Positions 21,856 to 34,405 of a stretch of 62,000 nucleotides of DNA are shown piece after piece (the stretch's first letter is position 1; each line of letters opens with the position of its first letter). A program made the position numbers and the translations under genes. A model generated the notes under the pieces. That model searched no databases. It was not told the DNA's origin and saw nothing but the letters and a program-made list of their open reading frames with translations. The DNA comes from Gnetum montanum (taxonomy: Eukaryota > Streptophyta > Gnetopsida > Gnetales > Gnetaceae), in assembly GCA_015680685.1 (NCBI GenBank), contig MNCI01005567.1, positions 481,671-543,670 of the forward strand, read 5' to 3'.

Positions 21856-23080
21856 TGATAGGGATCTTGTGAGTTTTGACTAATGGGATTTATCATATAT
21901 AACATGATGTAATTTGGTTGTAAGCTTCAAAGACAATGTTGAGTGGACTAATAAGAAGACTCATGTATATCCTTGTGTTCAATATATATAAAAGAGTTAT
22001 AATACATATGATACAAGGGAAATCTTGTGTTGCCATGGTGAGAAATAGAGATAATATTCATAATTTTATGTTTCTAATTTTTAGGGATTTTATAATTATA
22101 AAAAATAAAATAATAATAAACACACATGCATTGTAATCCCTCTTGGGGACATGTATAATGCTCATGTTGTAATCTCTCTTCAAGATAGATGTAACACCAC
22201 ACACAGAATGCAATAAAATGACTCTTAGTCATAACCTTGATGACGCAATACTATGCCATACAGTTATGAATTCCTTGGGTAAGAATGAATCATTTAGCTT
22301 AATAGAATGAAAATTAAATAAATATTTTTGGTATTTTAGTGTTTAAGACATCAATTTTTAGAACAAGAAAAAACCATAAAGTTTATTGATTATGCAAAAA
22401 GTGACCAAATAGTTCTAGGCTACATAAGCAAAGTAGCACTTTGATAGAGTCTAGCTGCACTTCTAAAAGCAACAACTTAAAATACACATGAATAGAGAAG
22501 AAAATTAACTTGCCTAAGTGAGGAAGAGATCTTAAAAAACTAGATGCCAAAAGCTAAATGCAAATGAAAGTTATACTATTCTATCACTAAGATAAGTATG
22601 AGATGTTATCTTGGGTATTTATATTTTTTGTATCATAATGACAAAGGTTCATAGCATCCGTGTATCAACAGAGATCTACTAGCACATCCTATGAAATTGA
22701 AAAAATCATTGTAGGAATAGGGGCCAAACTAGTCATGACAAGGAGGTGGATCAATGCCCCTGTGCTAACATAGGAGGTGTGATGACGTACGATAATTAAT
22801 ACATCTCCTCTCCAACACACTTTGCCTCTTAACTTTGATAGAAGTTGGAATACCAGAAAACATGTTGGAAGATTCCTAAGATACCCAAAGGAAGCTAGAA
22901 AGATCATATGAAGCTTAATACATGTAAAAAATCTAGAAGTATAATATGGATGAATAGAATGCAAACTTGGAATTTAGAAACCTTGACCATGCATGTGAAA
23001 ACTACAAACATAGGGTATGAAATACTTCCCAAGTTCATGGCTTATAATCAACTTACAAAATAACATTAGATGACTCATCA
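21856..23080 (-). repeat. 3' LTR of element D (copy D1)
   Basis: Plus-strand start TGATAGGGATCTTG, end GATGACTCATCA. Closely related along its length to 44573-45812 and, more distantly, 51824-52984; for example CCCTCTTGGGGACA occurs in D1 and D2. The adjoining TTTCCTCATG is a plausible minus-strand polypurine tract. Confidence 0.82.
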
Positions 23081-23379
23081 TTTCCTCATGATTAAGTAAA
23101 GCTAGTCTTATAGCTTTAACATCTAAGATACAAAACTAGGATTAGACACATGATATGATCAATGTGAAGGAATAAAAATGCAAAAATTTAGAGATCATGA
23201 CTATGTTGCAACATGAGTCACCTCACTAAGAATTGTTAGGGAATGGTGGCTAAAAGAAGAAGCTTCTTAACATGTATTCCTAATAGGGAAAGAAGCATAA
23301 AGAGGTAGATGCTGACATATGGAATTTCTAAAGTCGTGTCTTAAGGTTTTTCATCGTTTCTTGGAGTTACTAATTTTAT

Positions 23380-26166
23380 TTATGCAACAACTCCTACTCT
23401 ATTAGAAGTTCTTGTTTCCACTCCATTGCATAAGCTTGGAACTGCTCATCATTCCTCCTCACCTATAAGAATTCATGTTGAATCATGTTCAACTTAGACA
23501 TCACTTGATGAATTTTCTCTTCTAGCTTTATATGTGGTTGATTTATAGAATTTTGAACCACATATAAGTACCTCCTCCACTCCACTTGTACATCTTCTTC
23601 TACTTTCTTAATTTTTCTCTCAAGAACTACAGTAGCTAATTCATGATGGAGAATGTACATGTTTTTCTAGTAGGTTCATCTTCTCCTACTAGGTTCATTC
23701 ACTTACAGCCATGTTTTGGAGTTTCAATTGCAAGGTGTTAATTTTTTTCTTATTATTGTTTCTCTCTCCCATTATTCATTTCTTAGTAGAGCTACAAGTT
23801 TATGAAATTTATTCACCTCAACATCCTAGGTTACCTACTCAATCAAATGAATCTTTATGAGCTCGTTAGTATCCCTACTAGTCTTGTTTGCTAGCTACTA
23901 CCATAAGTTCTAGTGTTCTTTTTCTATACGAAGGTACTTATCTTGAAATTGGATCATGATTTAACTTTCTTCTTCCAACCTTTATACGTATTGAAAAAGG
24001 AAGAATGTTTGTTTCTCTTTCTTCTAGCTCATCTTCTCCCATTCTTAGTATTGGTGCTTTAGTATTTAGATTTACTACTCCAAGTCAGCTTTCATGAACA
24101 AGGCTTCTTTTTTTACCTGGTTCATTATGAATAGCCCTTATTGCATGTGATTAATTTGTACCTCCAAAGTAATCATGAATGGTGTTAGTACTAATAGTGT
24201 AATGATTTCTAGTTGTTCTTAAAAGCATCATATCTTCGCCAGACTTCTCTACAACTCCTATAGATAAAATATTTTATTAACATCGATAGTTTCTAATGTA
24301 GCTTGTATGTTAAAAATTTCTATCTCTACTATGCTATTAATGTTCCTCAAGAATAGTTTAGCATTTGCATCAATTCTCTTCTATTCTTCTATCTAATGGC
24401 TAATCCCATGTTGATCAGTGGATACTTGAAAAAATTTTGATGCATGATGAATACTATGCATGTTGTGCCTTTATTTGTGGTAAGAGAAAAAACTCCTTAA
24501 AGAAATATGGGTATGAGGCTAAATACAGAAATCTAGTTGGAACATAGGTGAATCATCTGCAAGGGAGGAGGAAATGCAAATATATCTTTCCTTATAGCTT
24601 TACCACATATGATGGCTTTCATCAAGTCTTGAAAGTTATCACTAAGATCCTATGCTTACTTGATATTAATTATGATAGCTTACTTCTTCCCTTTGATATA
24701 TATAATAGGTCAAAAACACCACCATGAAGAGGTTCTTGTCTTTGTTCGATACTAAAACCATGTGGTCAAAACATAGACATGCTAGGTTATCATACTTGTG
24801 TATGTTGTGAAGCTTGAGTATTGAAGGTTATCTTGTTTGACATATGTAGAGTAGGTTTAAAGATCATATGTGTGATGTCTCAATGAAAGGCATCTCATCG
24901 TCTAAATCAAGTACCTTCCCAATGGCCTTAATACATCATCTTTGGGCTACCATCATTAAATTTTCTTAGTTTGTCATTTTCACTATTATGAGATGTCTTT
25001 CCATATGGTTGATTATGACTATTAATTTGCAAAGTTTTTTGATTAACCTTAGAAAGGCATAAACCTCCCATTTGTTTCAAATCATAGCTTTAAATTTTTG
25101 GATCAAGGCCTTGTAGATAAAGTATGGAATGTTGACGATACACTTCCCTCTCATCATTACCATAATCTTGGTTCCCTAAGCAAAGATACCTAATGGTCAT
25201 TTAGTGTGCAAGAATTTATGTATGATAGTTTTATACATAGCATTTAGAACCAAGAGATGTTTAGACATCTTCACCTTTACCTTATCCATGTTAAAGACTT
25301 TAATAAGGATCTTTATTTTGAGCTTGGGATTAGTATTTTAGGTTAATGACTACCAATTATTTACTAGTTCATTAGGGAATTCTATGACTATAGATATTGC
25401 CCATGTCAACATTAGCATAAGAATCCCACCAAAAAAAAGACATGGAACCATCAACAGTAAGGTTTTGATAGAGATCTTCTACCTCATATTAATACTAGAC
25501 AAAGGATTAGGTGACATACCTATAGCAGCTCATCCACTATAGCAACTCCTTGAGATCAAAAGGATTGTTCTCCAGAAATTGATGGTAATTCATCTCTTTA
25601 TAGATTAGTTTCTACTAGATGTCATGTGCACCTACACCCTCCTAGGCATCATTAGTTTTAACATCATCGCCTATTAACTTCTCTGGCACTTGTTCAACTG
25701 ATTACGACTAAGCATGTATTTAACTTGCAGATCAACAATGTAACTACTTGCCTCTCTATTAGCTTCTAAATGAACACCTTTCTAGAGTAGATTTTGGATC
25801 AAGTAATCTAATTTATTCTTCTTTCTCCTATTTAAAAAATGATGGTTCATACACAAGTCCATAGATGAAGGATTAAGATCTTTTAACCTCCTTCTTTCTT
25901 AGTCTATGAAGCTTTGATTGTAATTGCCAAGTATGATAAGCTATGAAGACTACTAAAAATAGTGTCCCCTAGGCATTATACTACTATTGCAAAAAATGCT
26001 CACAAAATAAAAAATGAACATAATACTTAGAGACATTATCGTAACTTATAGAATCATGGTGCACATGGATAAGTACAAGTAAGGTAGAAATGCTTAAATA
26101 ACTATTAAATGCATTAAATACATACTTGGATTGATGCCTCTCTTCCACAACCAAGTTAAAAGACAC
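23380..26166 (-). pseudogene. Decayed 3' ORF of element D: globular part plus coiled coil
   Basis: Minus-strand protein-like frames are broken by stops. Around 25050-25250 they read GTKIMVMMRGKCIVNIPYFI and YKALIQKF; upstream pieces include MDKVKVKMSKHLLVLNAMYK. Toward the LTR the sequence becomes coiled-coil-like (65-residue open piece 23463-23660: LERKIKKVEEDVQVEWRR). I recognise no family with confidence. Its position just upstream of the polypurine tract parallels the plus-strand ORF at 4990-6430. It resembles the extra ORF that some Athila-type elements carry downstream of pol. Confidence 0.45.
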
Positions 26167-26334
26167 CAGGATTAAACCATGATAAGAACACTAAGGACAA
26201 GAAATAATAAGAAGAATGCATGTAAAACTATTACTACTTGAACCTTAATGAAAATAATCTAGTAGATTTTTTTTTTGCTTGTTTATGGTCTATGAGAGTA
26301 AAGAAAATTAAGTGTGGAATGACCTTGGAAAAAC

Positions 26335-27723
26335 TAAGGATCATTGAACTTAGAAAGGTGGGGGTGGGGAGGGGTAGGGTAGGGCGTGGGGATGAATAAG
26401 TTCCCCAAATCAAAAACTTCTGCAACATAAAAGCACACCAAATCTTACATGGTTTTCCAACTTGGGTACTCTACACTCGGAGGGTAAATAGCTTACACAC
26501 CTCTAGAATTTGTTTCTTAAAAAATGTGGTTTAGAGGACAACACAACCTTTACAAGCTTTGAGCTCTACTACAAAGAATTTTGTGCTACAAAATCTCTCA
26601 ACCCTGCAAGGTCCCAATAAGCTTAAAATGTGGTTTGTAGGGCACCACACTCTATACAATCACTAAGCTCCACTTCGAAGTGATTCGTTGCCATGAATCC
26701 ACTCAAACCTGCAAGGTCTTGAAAAGCTTAGAATGTGGTTTCTAGGATCCCACAACCTTTACAACTTGAGCTCCACTCCAAAGTGTTGTGACACTACACC
26801 AACACTCAATCTCATAGGATCCCAACAAGCTCAAGGATGATGCCTTCCTATAAGAAGCACATCAACCTCATAGGGTAGTAAAAGAGAAACAAAAATTATA
26901 AGGAAACGACACAACTAATTTTGTTGATCCTTGTACTTTGAGGTACAACACACTTTTACCACTTACAATAGTACAAAGATAGTATAATAAGATACAAGAA
27001 CAATAGAATGATGTATGCAATAATTGCTTAATGTTCACACTTAATAGTTCACAATGCTCGCTTATTTTCCAATAGAATGAAATCTTCTTATAGCCTAGAT
27101 GTTTTTGAAATCATCTCAAAATATATGCAACAACTCTCTAATAGTCACTAGAGATGTCTTCTTCATGACTCAGATGTCTTTTTCCATTAGACTTTTATTT
27201 GGAAGAAATTTCTTCTTCACAAGGGAGACATCTCTGAGGAGACATTGTCATGAAGGTGTCTTCTTTAAGGGGGAGACATCTACTATTTCTAAGAGACGTC
27301 TTCTCTAGGTCTTCTTCAATTTTGGCAAGACATCTATTATTTTTGGAAGACATATACTCTTTAGGGGAGATGTCTCCTATGTAAGCCCCAAAAATAAAAT
27401 TGCTTATTTTGATGTCGGGAGCCTTCAAATGCATCCAATCGTGTTCCCATAGACCCTATAACCTCATAAAATCATTAGAATGAGTCAAAAACACTTTGAA
27501 ATATGCCAAAACATTCAAGAATCATCCTTAACAAAAATAAACACAAATAGACATATTTTTCTTGAATTCTTCTTGTTCATCCATGCTTCCTTGAGTTCTT
27601 GTGATCCTAACTTTGCTTGTGAGTTCTTGAGTCCTTTGCTCTTGATCTTGTAAAGACAAAAACCACACAAGCATACTTTGTTCTCCATGTTCCTTAAGGT
27701 TTTGACATACCAAAAGGTCAACA
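26335..27723 (-). repeat. 3' LTR of copia element K
   Basis: Plus-strand start TAAGGATCATTGAAC, end GTCAACA. It has repeated blocks with AACCTTTACAAG and CTCCACT. At 27150-27380 there is a cluster of AGATGTCT/AGACATCT words in both orientations. Confidence 0.85.
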
Positions 27724-30373
27724 ATCTCCTTTTTGGTGATGTTCCAAACTTAAGAAAATGGATTAGTAGACATGCAAATATCCAAATATCCATAACTATT
27801 CTCTCAATATTTTTGCATTGTGTCAAAAAGGATAAAGCACATAAACTTATCTCTAAAGAAGTATCATGAAAAAGAAACATCATATAGTATGCATGACCAA
27901 TATCACAAAAACAACTCTACTCCTTATTGGATAGGAACAAAAATGAAGACATATAAATTCCAATATTTTTCATGATATTAGTTTAAATATATTCATCAGA
28001 TCCCAATAGTGCTCAATCATAGCCATACCATAGTCACAAATGATATTCATAGTAGCACAATCTTCATCCAAATATATTTCAACGTACATACATACTCATT
28101 GTATAAATTATATATCATTTTTGAGATATCTATATTGATCGCAAGTATCTTGGGGAAGTTTAAGGTATATTATCCAATCATTTTCAAAAACTCCCTAGAA
28201 GGCCTTCATAATAGAAATATGAATACTTCTTACTTCAGTTTAGTCCATATTAACAAGAGAGGGCTTAAGTACTCAAGGGAAGATATATTCATAGCATGTT
28301 GTATTATCATAGAGATATAAACATTTAGTGAAGGAAGAAAAATCAAGTAAAGAGTACACATTCCTAAGTATCAAATTCATAGGCTAATGATTAAAATCTA
28401 CATTTCATTAAGAGCTACCCTTCATTGTTCAAAAAAAAAATTTAAAATGAATGAGCCACAACTAGTCCAAACATGACTAAAACATTCAATTGATGTCCAA
28501 GAGAATTTAAAACTAGATGCTAGAGATCAAATATTAAGCATTTAGGATCAAGTAACCTATCTATTTGAATCAATTATCCAATTAAAACCTATATCTCATG
28601 ATTATATACTCATCCAATATTCTCTTACTTGTAAAACATCAATAAAAGGATAAAGAATAGAAATTTCATGGCAAGTGAATAAAATCATGCATATTTGAGT
28701 TTTAAGACAAAGTAACGCATCAAACACAACCAATCATCTTTTTACCGAAAAAGAAAATTCATAAACTGATGTATGATAATCATGTTGATAGAATATATAT
28801 ATATATACCTCATTTCTTACCAAAAGAGATCATGAATACTAAACCATCATTTAATACTTTGCCATCCTCTTAAATGAATAATCCTATCATTGCTCATTTT
28901 CAGTAGTGGATGTTCGAGTGGGAGTGTCTTTTGGTCAAAGTATCAAAAGACTCCTCCTACATCGATGGCCTATAGAATGAAAATTGTTGAAGAGGTACAT
29001 GCTTCTCCTACATACATCCTTGAGTTTCTTTCTTTTCTCATAATGCATCTATTATAGAGATATTTGTATTCTCCTTTGAGCCTTTTAGGATCTTCATGCT
29101 GCATAGAAATTCTAAGATCAAGTGTGGAGACTAAGGTCTCCCATTAGTGAATCCTTTTGAAATGTTTATTTTCTTAGAATATACATGAGTTGCAATAAAG
29201 GTACCAATTCAGATACTTCAATTATCAAAAATTTTCTAAAATATTTTGGACTTTATAATTTCAAAAGGAAGCAACAATGCCATAACATATGGAACACAAT
29301 ACTTATATTTTTAACCAGTAATGAATGTTCAACAAAAAGGCTTTTGGTCCATGAATTACATTCAAGGGTTTTAAACTATTTTAAATCAATACATTCTAGT
29401 TGAGAATCCAAAAGATGATTTATCAATAAAAGCTTTAAAAGTAGAATAATCTTACATAAACTAATCTAGTCTAATCTTATCAAGTCAAGGTATAAAGCTT
29501 ATAACTATTCTTACCATTACTTACCTTGCTTGCTAAGGAGAATGAAGATGCCTAGTAAGCTAGAGAATGAGATTTCTCATTTGGGATTTCTCTTCTCACA
29601 CAGAAGTCATTAACACCCAAGGATTGGATTCCCTTTTTGAATCTATTGGTGAGAACTTTTTCATTCTCATGATCCCTCTTCTTTACTCTCCATACTTTCT
29701 TAACTCCTTTGTGCTCTGTCCTTTAATCCTTTTTGCCTTGTACAAATTCCTTGATGCATTTTGATAAGACCAAGGAGTCTTGTGATATGACTAAGTACTC
29801 ATATGATAAAACTTTAAATTTTACTCCCATTGTTTGTGCCCAAACATATTACAATAATAACATCTAACCCTCCTATTGTACTAAGAGTGACTAGAATGAT
29901 CAAACCTTTGAGTCTTTTAAGGTATAAGAGCTACTTTTGATGTAGTACCCTAACTCCTTGGAGATTCCTTTAGATGGGATGAACGTTATGCATGTTCTTC
30001 TTCTTGCAAACAACATCCAAGTCCACTTTTATCTTATGGACTTATTCCTTGTCTAGGAACCATTCAAAGGAACTCTTTCCTTTTAACTAGGCTCTCATTC
30101 ACAAGCTTTACATTTGTAATTTCTTCCTTAGCCTACTCATAAGACAATGTTAACTTTTCATTCTCAGCCCTTAAGTCTAAGATTTCTATTGTAAGATTAG
30201 AAATTATTGTATTTAATAAGGAAAATTCTTGAGCCTTTATTTTATCCAACTTGTTCAACTTTGTATAAATATTTTGAAAGATAAAAGTTCATTACACAAT
30301 AAATCAAACCTCTCATCCTCATTAAGTTCATCATCTAAGGTGTCAATGTCATCATTAGTGAGAGCCATACAGA
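27724..30373 (-). pseudogene. Copia element K interior, downstream half
   Basis: Begins (minus strand, right end) with ICMALTNDDIDTLDDELNED, which continues the gag interrupted by element B. Coiled-coil-like pieces follow (EILDLRAENEKLTLSYE near 30170). From about 29900 to 27740 I find no RT, RNase H or integrase motif, only broken short frames and AT-rich sequence. It ends with the polypurine tract at 27724-27737. Confidence 0.55.
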
Positions 30374-30658
30374 NNNNNNNNNNNNNNNNNNNNNNNNNNN
30401 NNNNNNNNNNNNNNNNNNNNNNNNNNNNNNNNNNNNNNNNNNNNNNNNNNNNNNNNNNNNNNNNNNNNNNNNNNNNNNNNNNNNNNNNNNNNNNNNNNNN
30501 NNNNNNNNNNNNNNNNNNNNNNNNNNNNNNNNNNNNNNNNNNNNNNNNNNNNNNNNNNNNNNNNNNNNNNNNNNNNNNNNNNNNNNNNNNNNNNNNNNNN
30601 NNNNNNNNNNNNNNNNNNNNNNNNNNNNNNNNNNNNNNNNNNNNNNNNNNNNNNNNNN
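30374..30658. other. Assembly gap (285 N) over the start of element B
   Basis: The gap starts after ACAGA, the first part of element K's expected AGATG duplication, and ends inside B's 5' LTR. By alignment to the 3' LTR, 522 bp of LTR (equivalent of 36305-36826) should be missing. The N run is therefore probably shorter than the real sequence. Confidence 0.8.
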
Positions 30659-30961
30659 GTGGGAATGGATGTTGATGCTAGGTTAATTAAGGCTTAGTTA
30701 GTTAGTTAAATTTAGTTAATTAGTCTCTTCACCCTTCACCTCATTAGCATAGGAGATAAAATAGAAAAGATATAAAAATCACATACCTCAGACTTAACCA
30801 TACAACCATGACAAATACTAGTAAGTCTAGGAAGACAATGAATGCTGAACCTTAAGTGTTCCATAAGGTGTGTAGGCACTTAGTCTACATAGTTCGACTG
30901 GATTGTGCATGTAACACTCGTATTCATATGGTTGAGTGTAGGGGTACCTCACCACTCATCA
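30659..30961 (+). repeat. 5' LTR of element B, right part
   Basis: 303 bp aligning with 36827-37133 of the 3' LTR with few differences. It ends CACTCATCA. Confidence 0.88.
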
Positions 30962-30962
30962 T

Positions 30963-30980
30963 TGGCGTTGTTGCCAGGGA
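30963..30980 (+). promoter_or_regulatory. Primer-binding site (tRNA-Asp type)
   Basis: TGGCGTTGTTGCCAGGGA, one base after the LTR. It differs from TGGCGCCGTTGCCGGGGA, the complement of the tRNA-Asp 3' end used by Athila-like elements, only by C-to-T and G-to-A changes. Confidence 0.85.
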
Positions 30981-31454
30981 CTAAGTTGTTTGTGTGCTAA
31001 GTAGAACATAGGAAATTATCCACATCGTTGGGAGCTTAAATGAACCCTTAAGGTTAATCAAATGAAAAATTATATAATGGTTAATCAGCACACTGAATAA
31101 GACACAATTTCTTCTTCTTCTAACAAAAGCACTTCACCACCTAGGGATCACACTAGAGACAGTCGGCGGCAGCAAACACATAACCAAAATTTGCCAGTTC
31201 CTCAATAGTACCGGGTCGTATATACTCATCTCAATGAGTATATATCCAATTGCACTTTTATCCTCCATTAGGATGAACAGCTGCATTGGCGAGACTTGCA
31301 AATTAACATAGTATTACCTCCAGATTGGGCAGTCCCTAACATGATTCTTCGTGCTCTTGCATAGATAGGCATGACATAGCTATATGCTGAATACATTGTA
31401 GGTGATTTCAACACAAGGGATTATTATCCCATAGAAGCACAACATCAACGAGAC

Positions 31455-33037
31455 TTGCGGCAGGAGAGCCACCATACATTGTTGAAGGGAAAAGGGGTCC
31501 CGCCCATCCTAAGTGAAATTGGAGATGGTGAACCACTTATAACAGGTTCTCAATCAAATGATGTTTTCCCTCCTAATGATAGTGAGGAGGTGGAGCAAAA
31601 CCTATGCTCCATAATACAAAACCCTGGTTCTGATCCCCATGAATGCCAACTGTTCACTGAGGAAACAAAAACACATGACAAGAATGGGCATTCTTATCGT
31701 CATCACGATTTGGGCTATAGCCATCAAAGAGAAGGTAAGAAACATCATTATGGCGATGGTTCTCCTTCTTCTTCCCCTTCATCACATCATTCACCCTCTC
31801 CTTCCACATCAGGATGTAGTCACAAAGAGCATAACGGTGAGGATAAGGATAAGCAAAATGAGAGACCTCGACGAGAGAGTCAAGAGCAAGGACCAAGGCA
31901 CTCTAGGGAATCAAGGCATGAAAGAAGGGAAAGTAGGGAACAATGTAGGCATCATAGACATCATGAAAGAGATGATCATGATGAACCCCTACTAGTAATC
32001 TAGAGTATGCTAGACATTACAAAGGCTATGAGAATACCTACAAGGCATCAAAAAGATAGCTAGATCAAGAGATTAGATATGAATAATATCCCATGCTTCG
32101 AAGGGGGATACAACGCTGATCCACAAAATCATTTACAGGCATTTCATGATGCCTATGCCTTGAAAAATATTGAAAATGAGTGGTAGAAATTAAAGTTATT
32201 TCCTAGGACACTTGTAAAGGAAGCGAAGAGTTGGTACCGGTCCTTAGAACTAGAAACCATTAGGAGATGAAGTACGATGTTCGAGTTGTTCAACGATAAA
32301 TACCAAACGTACTCCAGAGTGTCCAACTTGTGTAAGTAGATCCAAGGATGGAAGCAGGGTAATCAAGAACCCTTGGATGCTGCCATGGGCCGATATTATG
32401 CATTGCTACATTGTTGCCTGGGCCATGGTTACACACAACGGGATCAACTTTGCCACCTCGTAGATGGGCTAAGACATGAAACCAGGAGAACCCTTGGAAC
32501 TTATGCCTAAGGGAGATTATCTAAACTTAGATTCCATGAAATTCATCAATTATTAGAGAAAGTAGCTAAAGAAGAAGGGGAGCTATGAAAAGGAGAAAGT
32601 GCAGAAAAATATAACCATGGTCCTTCCCTCCGAAAGAGGGGAGTGAGATTTTGCAATGAGGAGGATGAGTCACCACTCGAAGAGTTGGTAAAAGAAAAAT
32701 CATATCACTTCAAAAGCTAACAATGGAAGTATCAACTAAGGTAGATGAAATATGGAGCTCCTTAGACAATAAAATTGAAAATTTCCTAAAAATTATAGAA
32801 GATTCTAAGGAGGAACGAAGTAGTGATCATGGTAAGAAAAAGTGGAGAGATTCAGGCCATGCACGTTACAAGGGTAAGGGAAAAATGAATATCGCCAATG
32901 AGGTTGTGGATTCAGATACAGACAATGATGGTGGATGTGAGATCTACCAATATGACCATCCTAAGGGATGTTGCCCAATAATCTCACATCTACAAGAGTT
33001 TGGGGTGTATGCACTCAACTCGAGACTTAACATATAG
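31455..33037 (+). pseudogene. Element B gag, decayed
   Basis: An open N-terminal piece (31455-32003, 182 residues) rich in His, Ser, Arg and Glu (HSRESRHERRESREQ). The gag core follows over about 32050-32560 (KLFPRTLVKEA, LFNDKYQTYSRV, LGHGYTQRDQL) with several stops. A C-terminal piece is at 32723-33037 with KGKGKMNIANEVVDSDTDND and CEIYQYDHPKGCCP. It corresponds piece by piece to element A's gag. No start-to-stop frame survives. Confidence 0.8.
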
Positions 33038-33448
33038 CAGGCACCCCGAAGGTTACCTTATCGCTAAGGTAACCCAAGGCAGTTCCACCAACCATTAACG
33101 TACTATCCAAGTGGAACTCTAGCACAACCTATTAGGCAACATTAGCAGTGGCAACACCCACAGTCATAGGCGATGCCACCACCTAGGCAACAATACCCTT
33201 ACTAGCAACTTGATCCTTATGAATATTATGTGCAGTAGCTGGTTTCTCCAAGTGACTCTATGCATCAGAAAACCCCACAATGGCACTACCAAGTTTGGAA
33301 TTATTTTAGGACTCCTTCTCCTCTAGGAGATGCTCCACATCCATACCATCCTCCAAATCTATCTGTCTCTCTCTTACCGTTAGTTCCAATACCACCCACT
33401 CCAACAATGCAAGGGGAACTCCCCACTCAACCGCAGTAACGTAATGCT

Positions 33449-34273
33449 ATGAGAGCTGTAAACATTCAACCCATTGCTGGTTCTGACAACTGTACAAAGA
33501 GAAGATCCTTCTTCAGAACCAAAAGCCCAAATAGGCTCTCACAACCACAAGTGGTTGAGTCTGTACACGCACCTCCAACAAATAATGCTTCAAAGCTTCC
33601 TTCAAACCAACAAGAGAGCTCAACGCATACGGTTATGTTAACACATACTGTAACTGATTGGATCAAGGCAGGCCACCTTCCCAAGAAACTATATAACCCT
33701 AGAAGTCCCTTAATCTACCTCCAAGTCACTGGGAATGAACCATAAAAGACTCTGCTTGACTCAAGTTCTGGAGTCAACTTAATATCACTAGAAATGTATC
33801 AAGCCTAGAACCTGCCTCCACTCAAGAAGAGAAATATTCAACTAGAGCTGGCTGACTAGTCCATCACCATTCCCTTGGGATTGATGAAGGACATCATTAC
33901 CACTATGTATGATTAGTCATACCTAGCTAATTTCCTGGTGATAGAAGTCAATAGTAGCAAAGGGGACTTCCCAATTATAATGGGAAGGGCATGGCTAAGC
34001 ACAATAGACACATGCCTAGGAATTCATGATCTTTCTTTGGAAATATCTAAGGTAAAAATTTATGGAAAGATCAAGAAGAAAAAAGTTCCATGCATTACAT
34101 ACAGTGACTCAAAGGGTGCTAACATGGGGGAATGCTCAGCATTTCCTGCATGTAACTGGTGTGCACCAGAGGATAGCATTCAAAAGTGCCTGTATGTAGC
34201 AACCACTCAACAAGAGGACACCCTGTGGTTGATAGCTAATCGAAAGAGCAACCCACCAACATGCATAGAATAA
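33449..34273 (+). pseudogene. Element B protease region, decayed
   Basis: Open pieces 33449-33745 and 33938-34273. VMLTHTVTDWIKAGHLPKK and YLQVTGNEP match element A. The active site reads LLDSSSGVNLIS where A has LLDSGSGINLIS, so the DSG triad is lost, and a stop lies just before it. GDFPIIMGRAWLSTIDTCLG follows. This is the last protease-like sequence before the internal deletion. Confidence 0.75.
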
Positions 34274-34405
34274 CCTAGGGGAATAACTCATGCCAATAAT
34301 GAAGGCATAGATACATTGGAGTATGAGCATCACCAACTTCCATCCCTTAACCTGAAAACATCAATCAGGAGAAGTTGGACACTTTTAAGAAATTCAAACA
34401 GGCAC

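Noticed and set aside
30229-30675. Frame running through the N run
   Set aside because: Most of it is undefined sequence; the real coding direction there is minus (copia gag).
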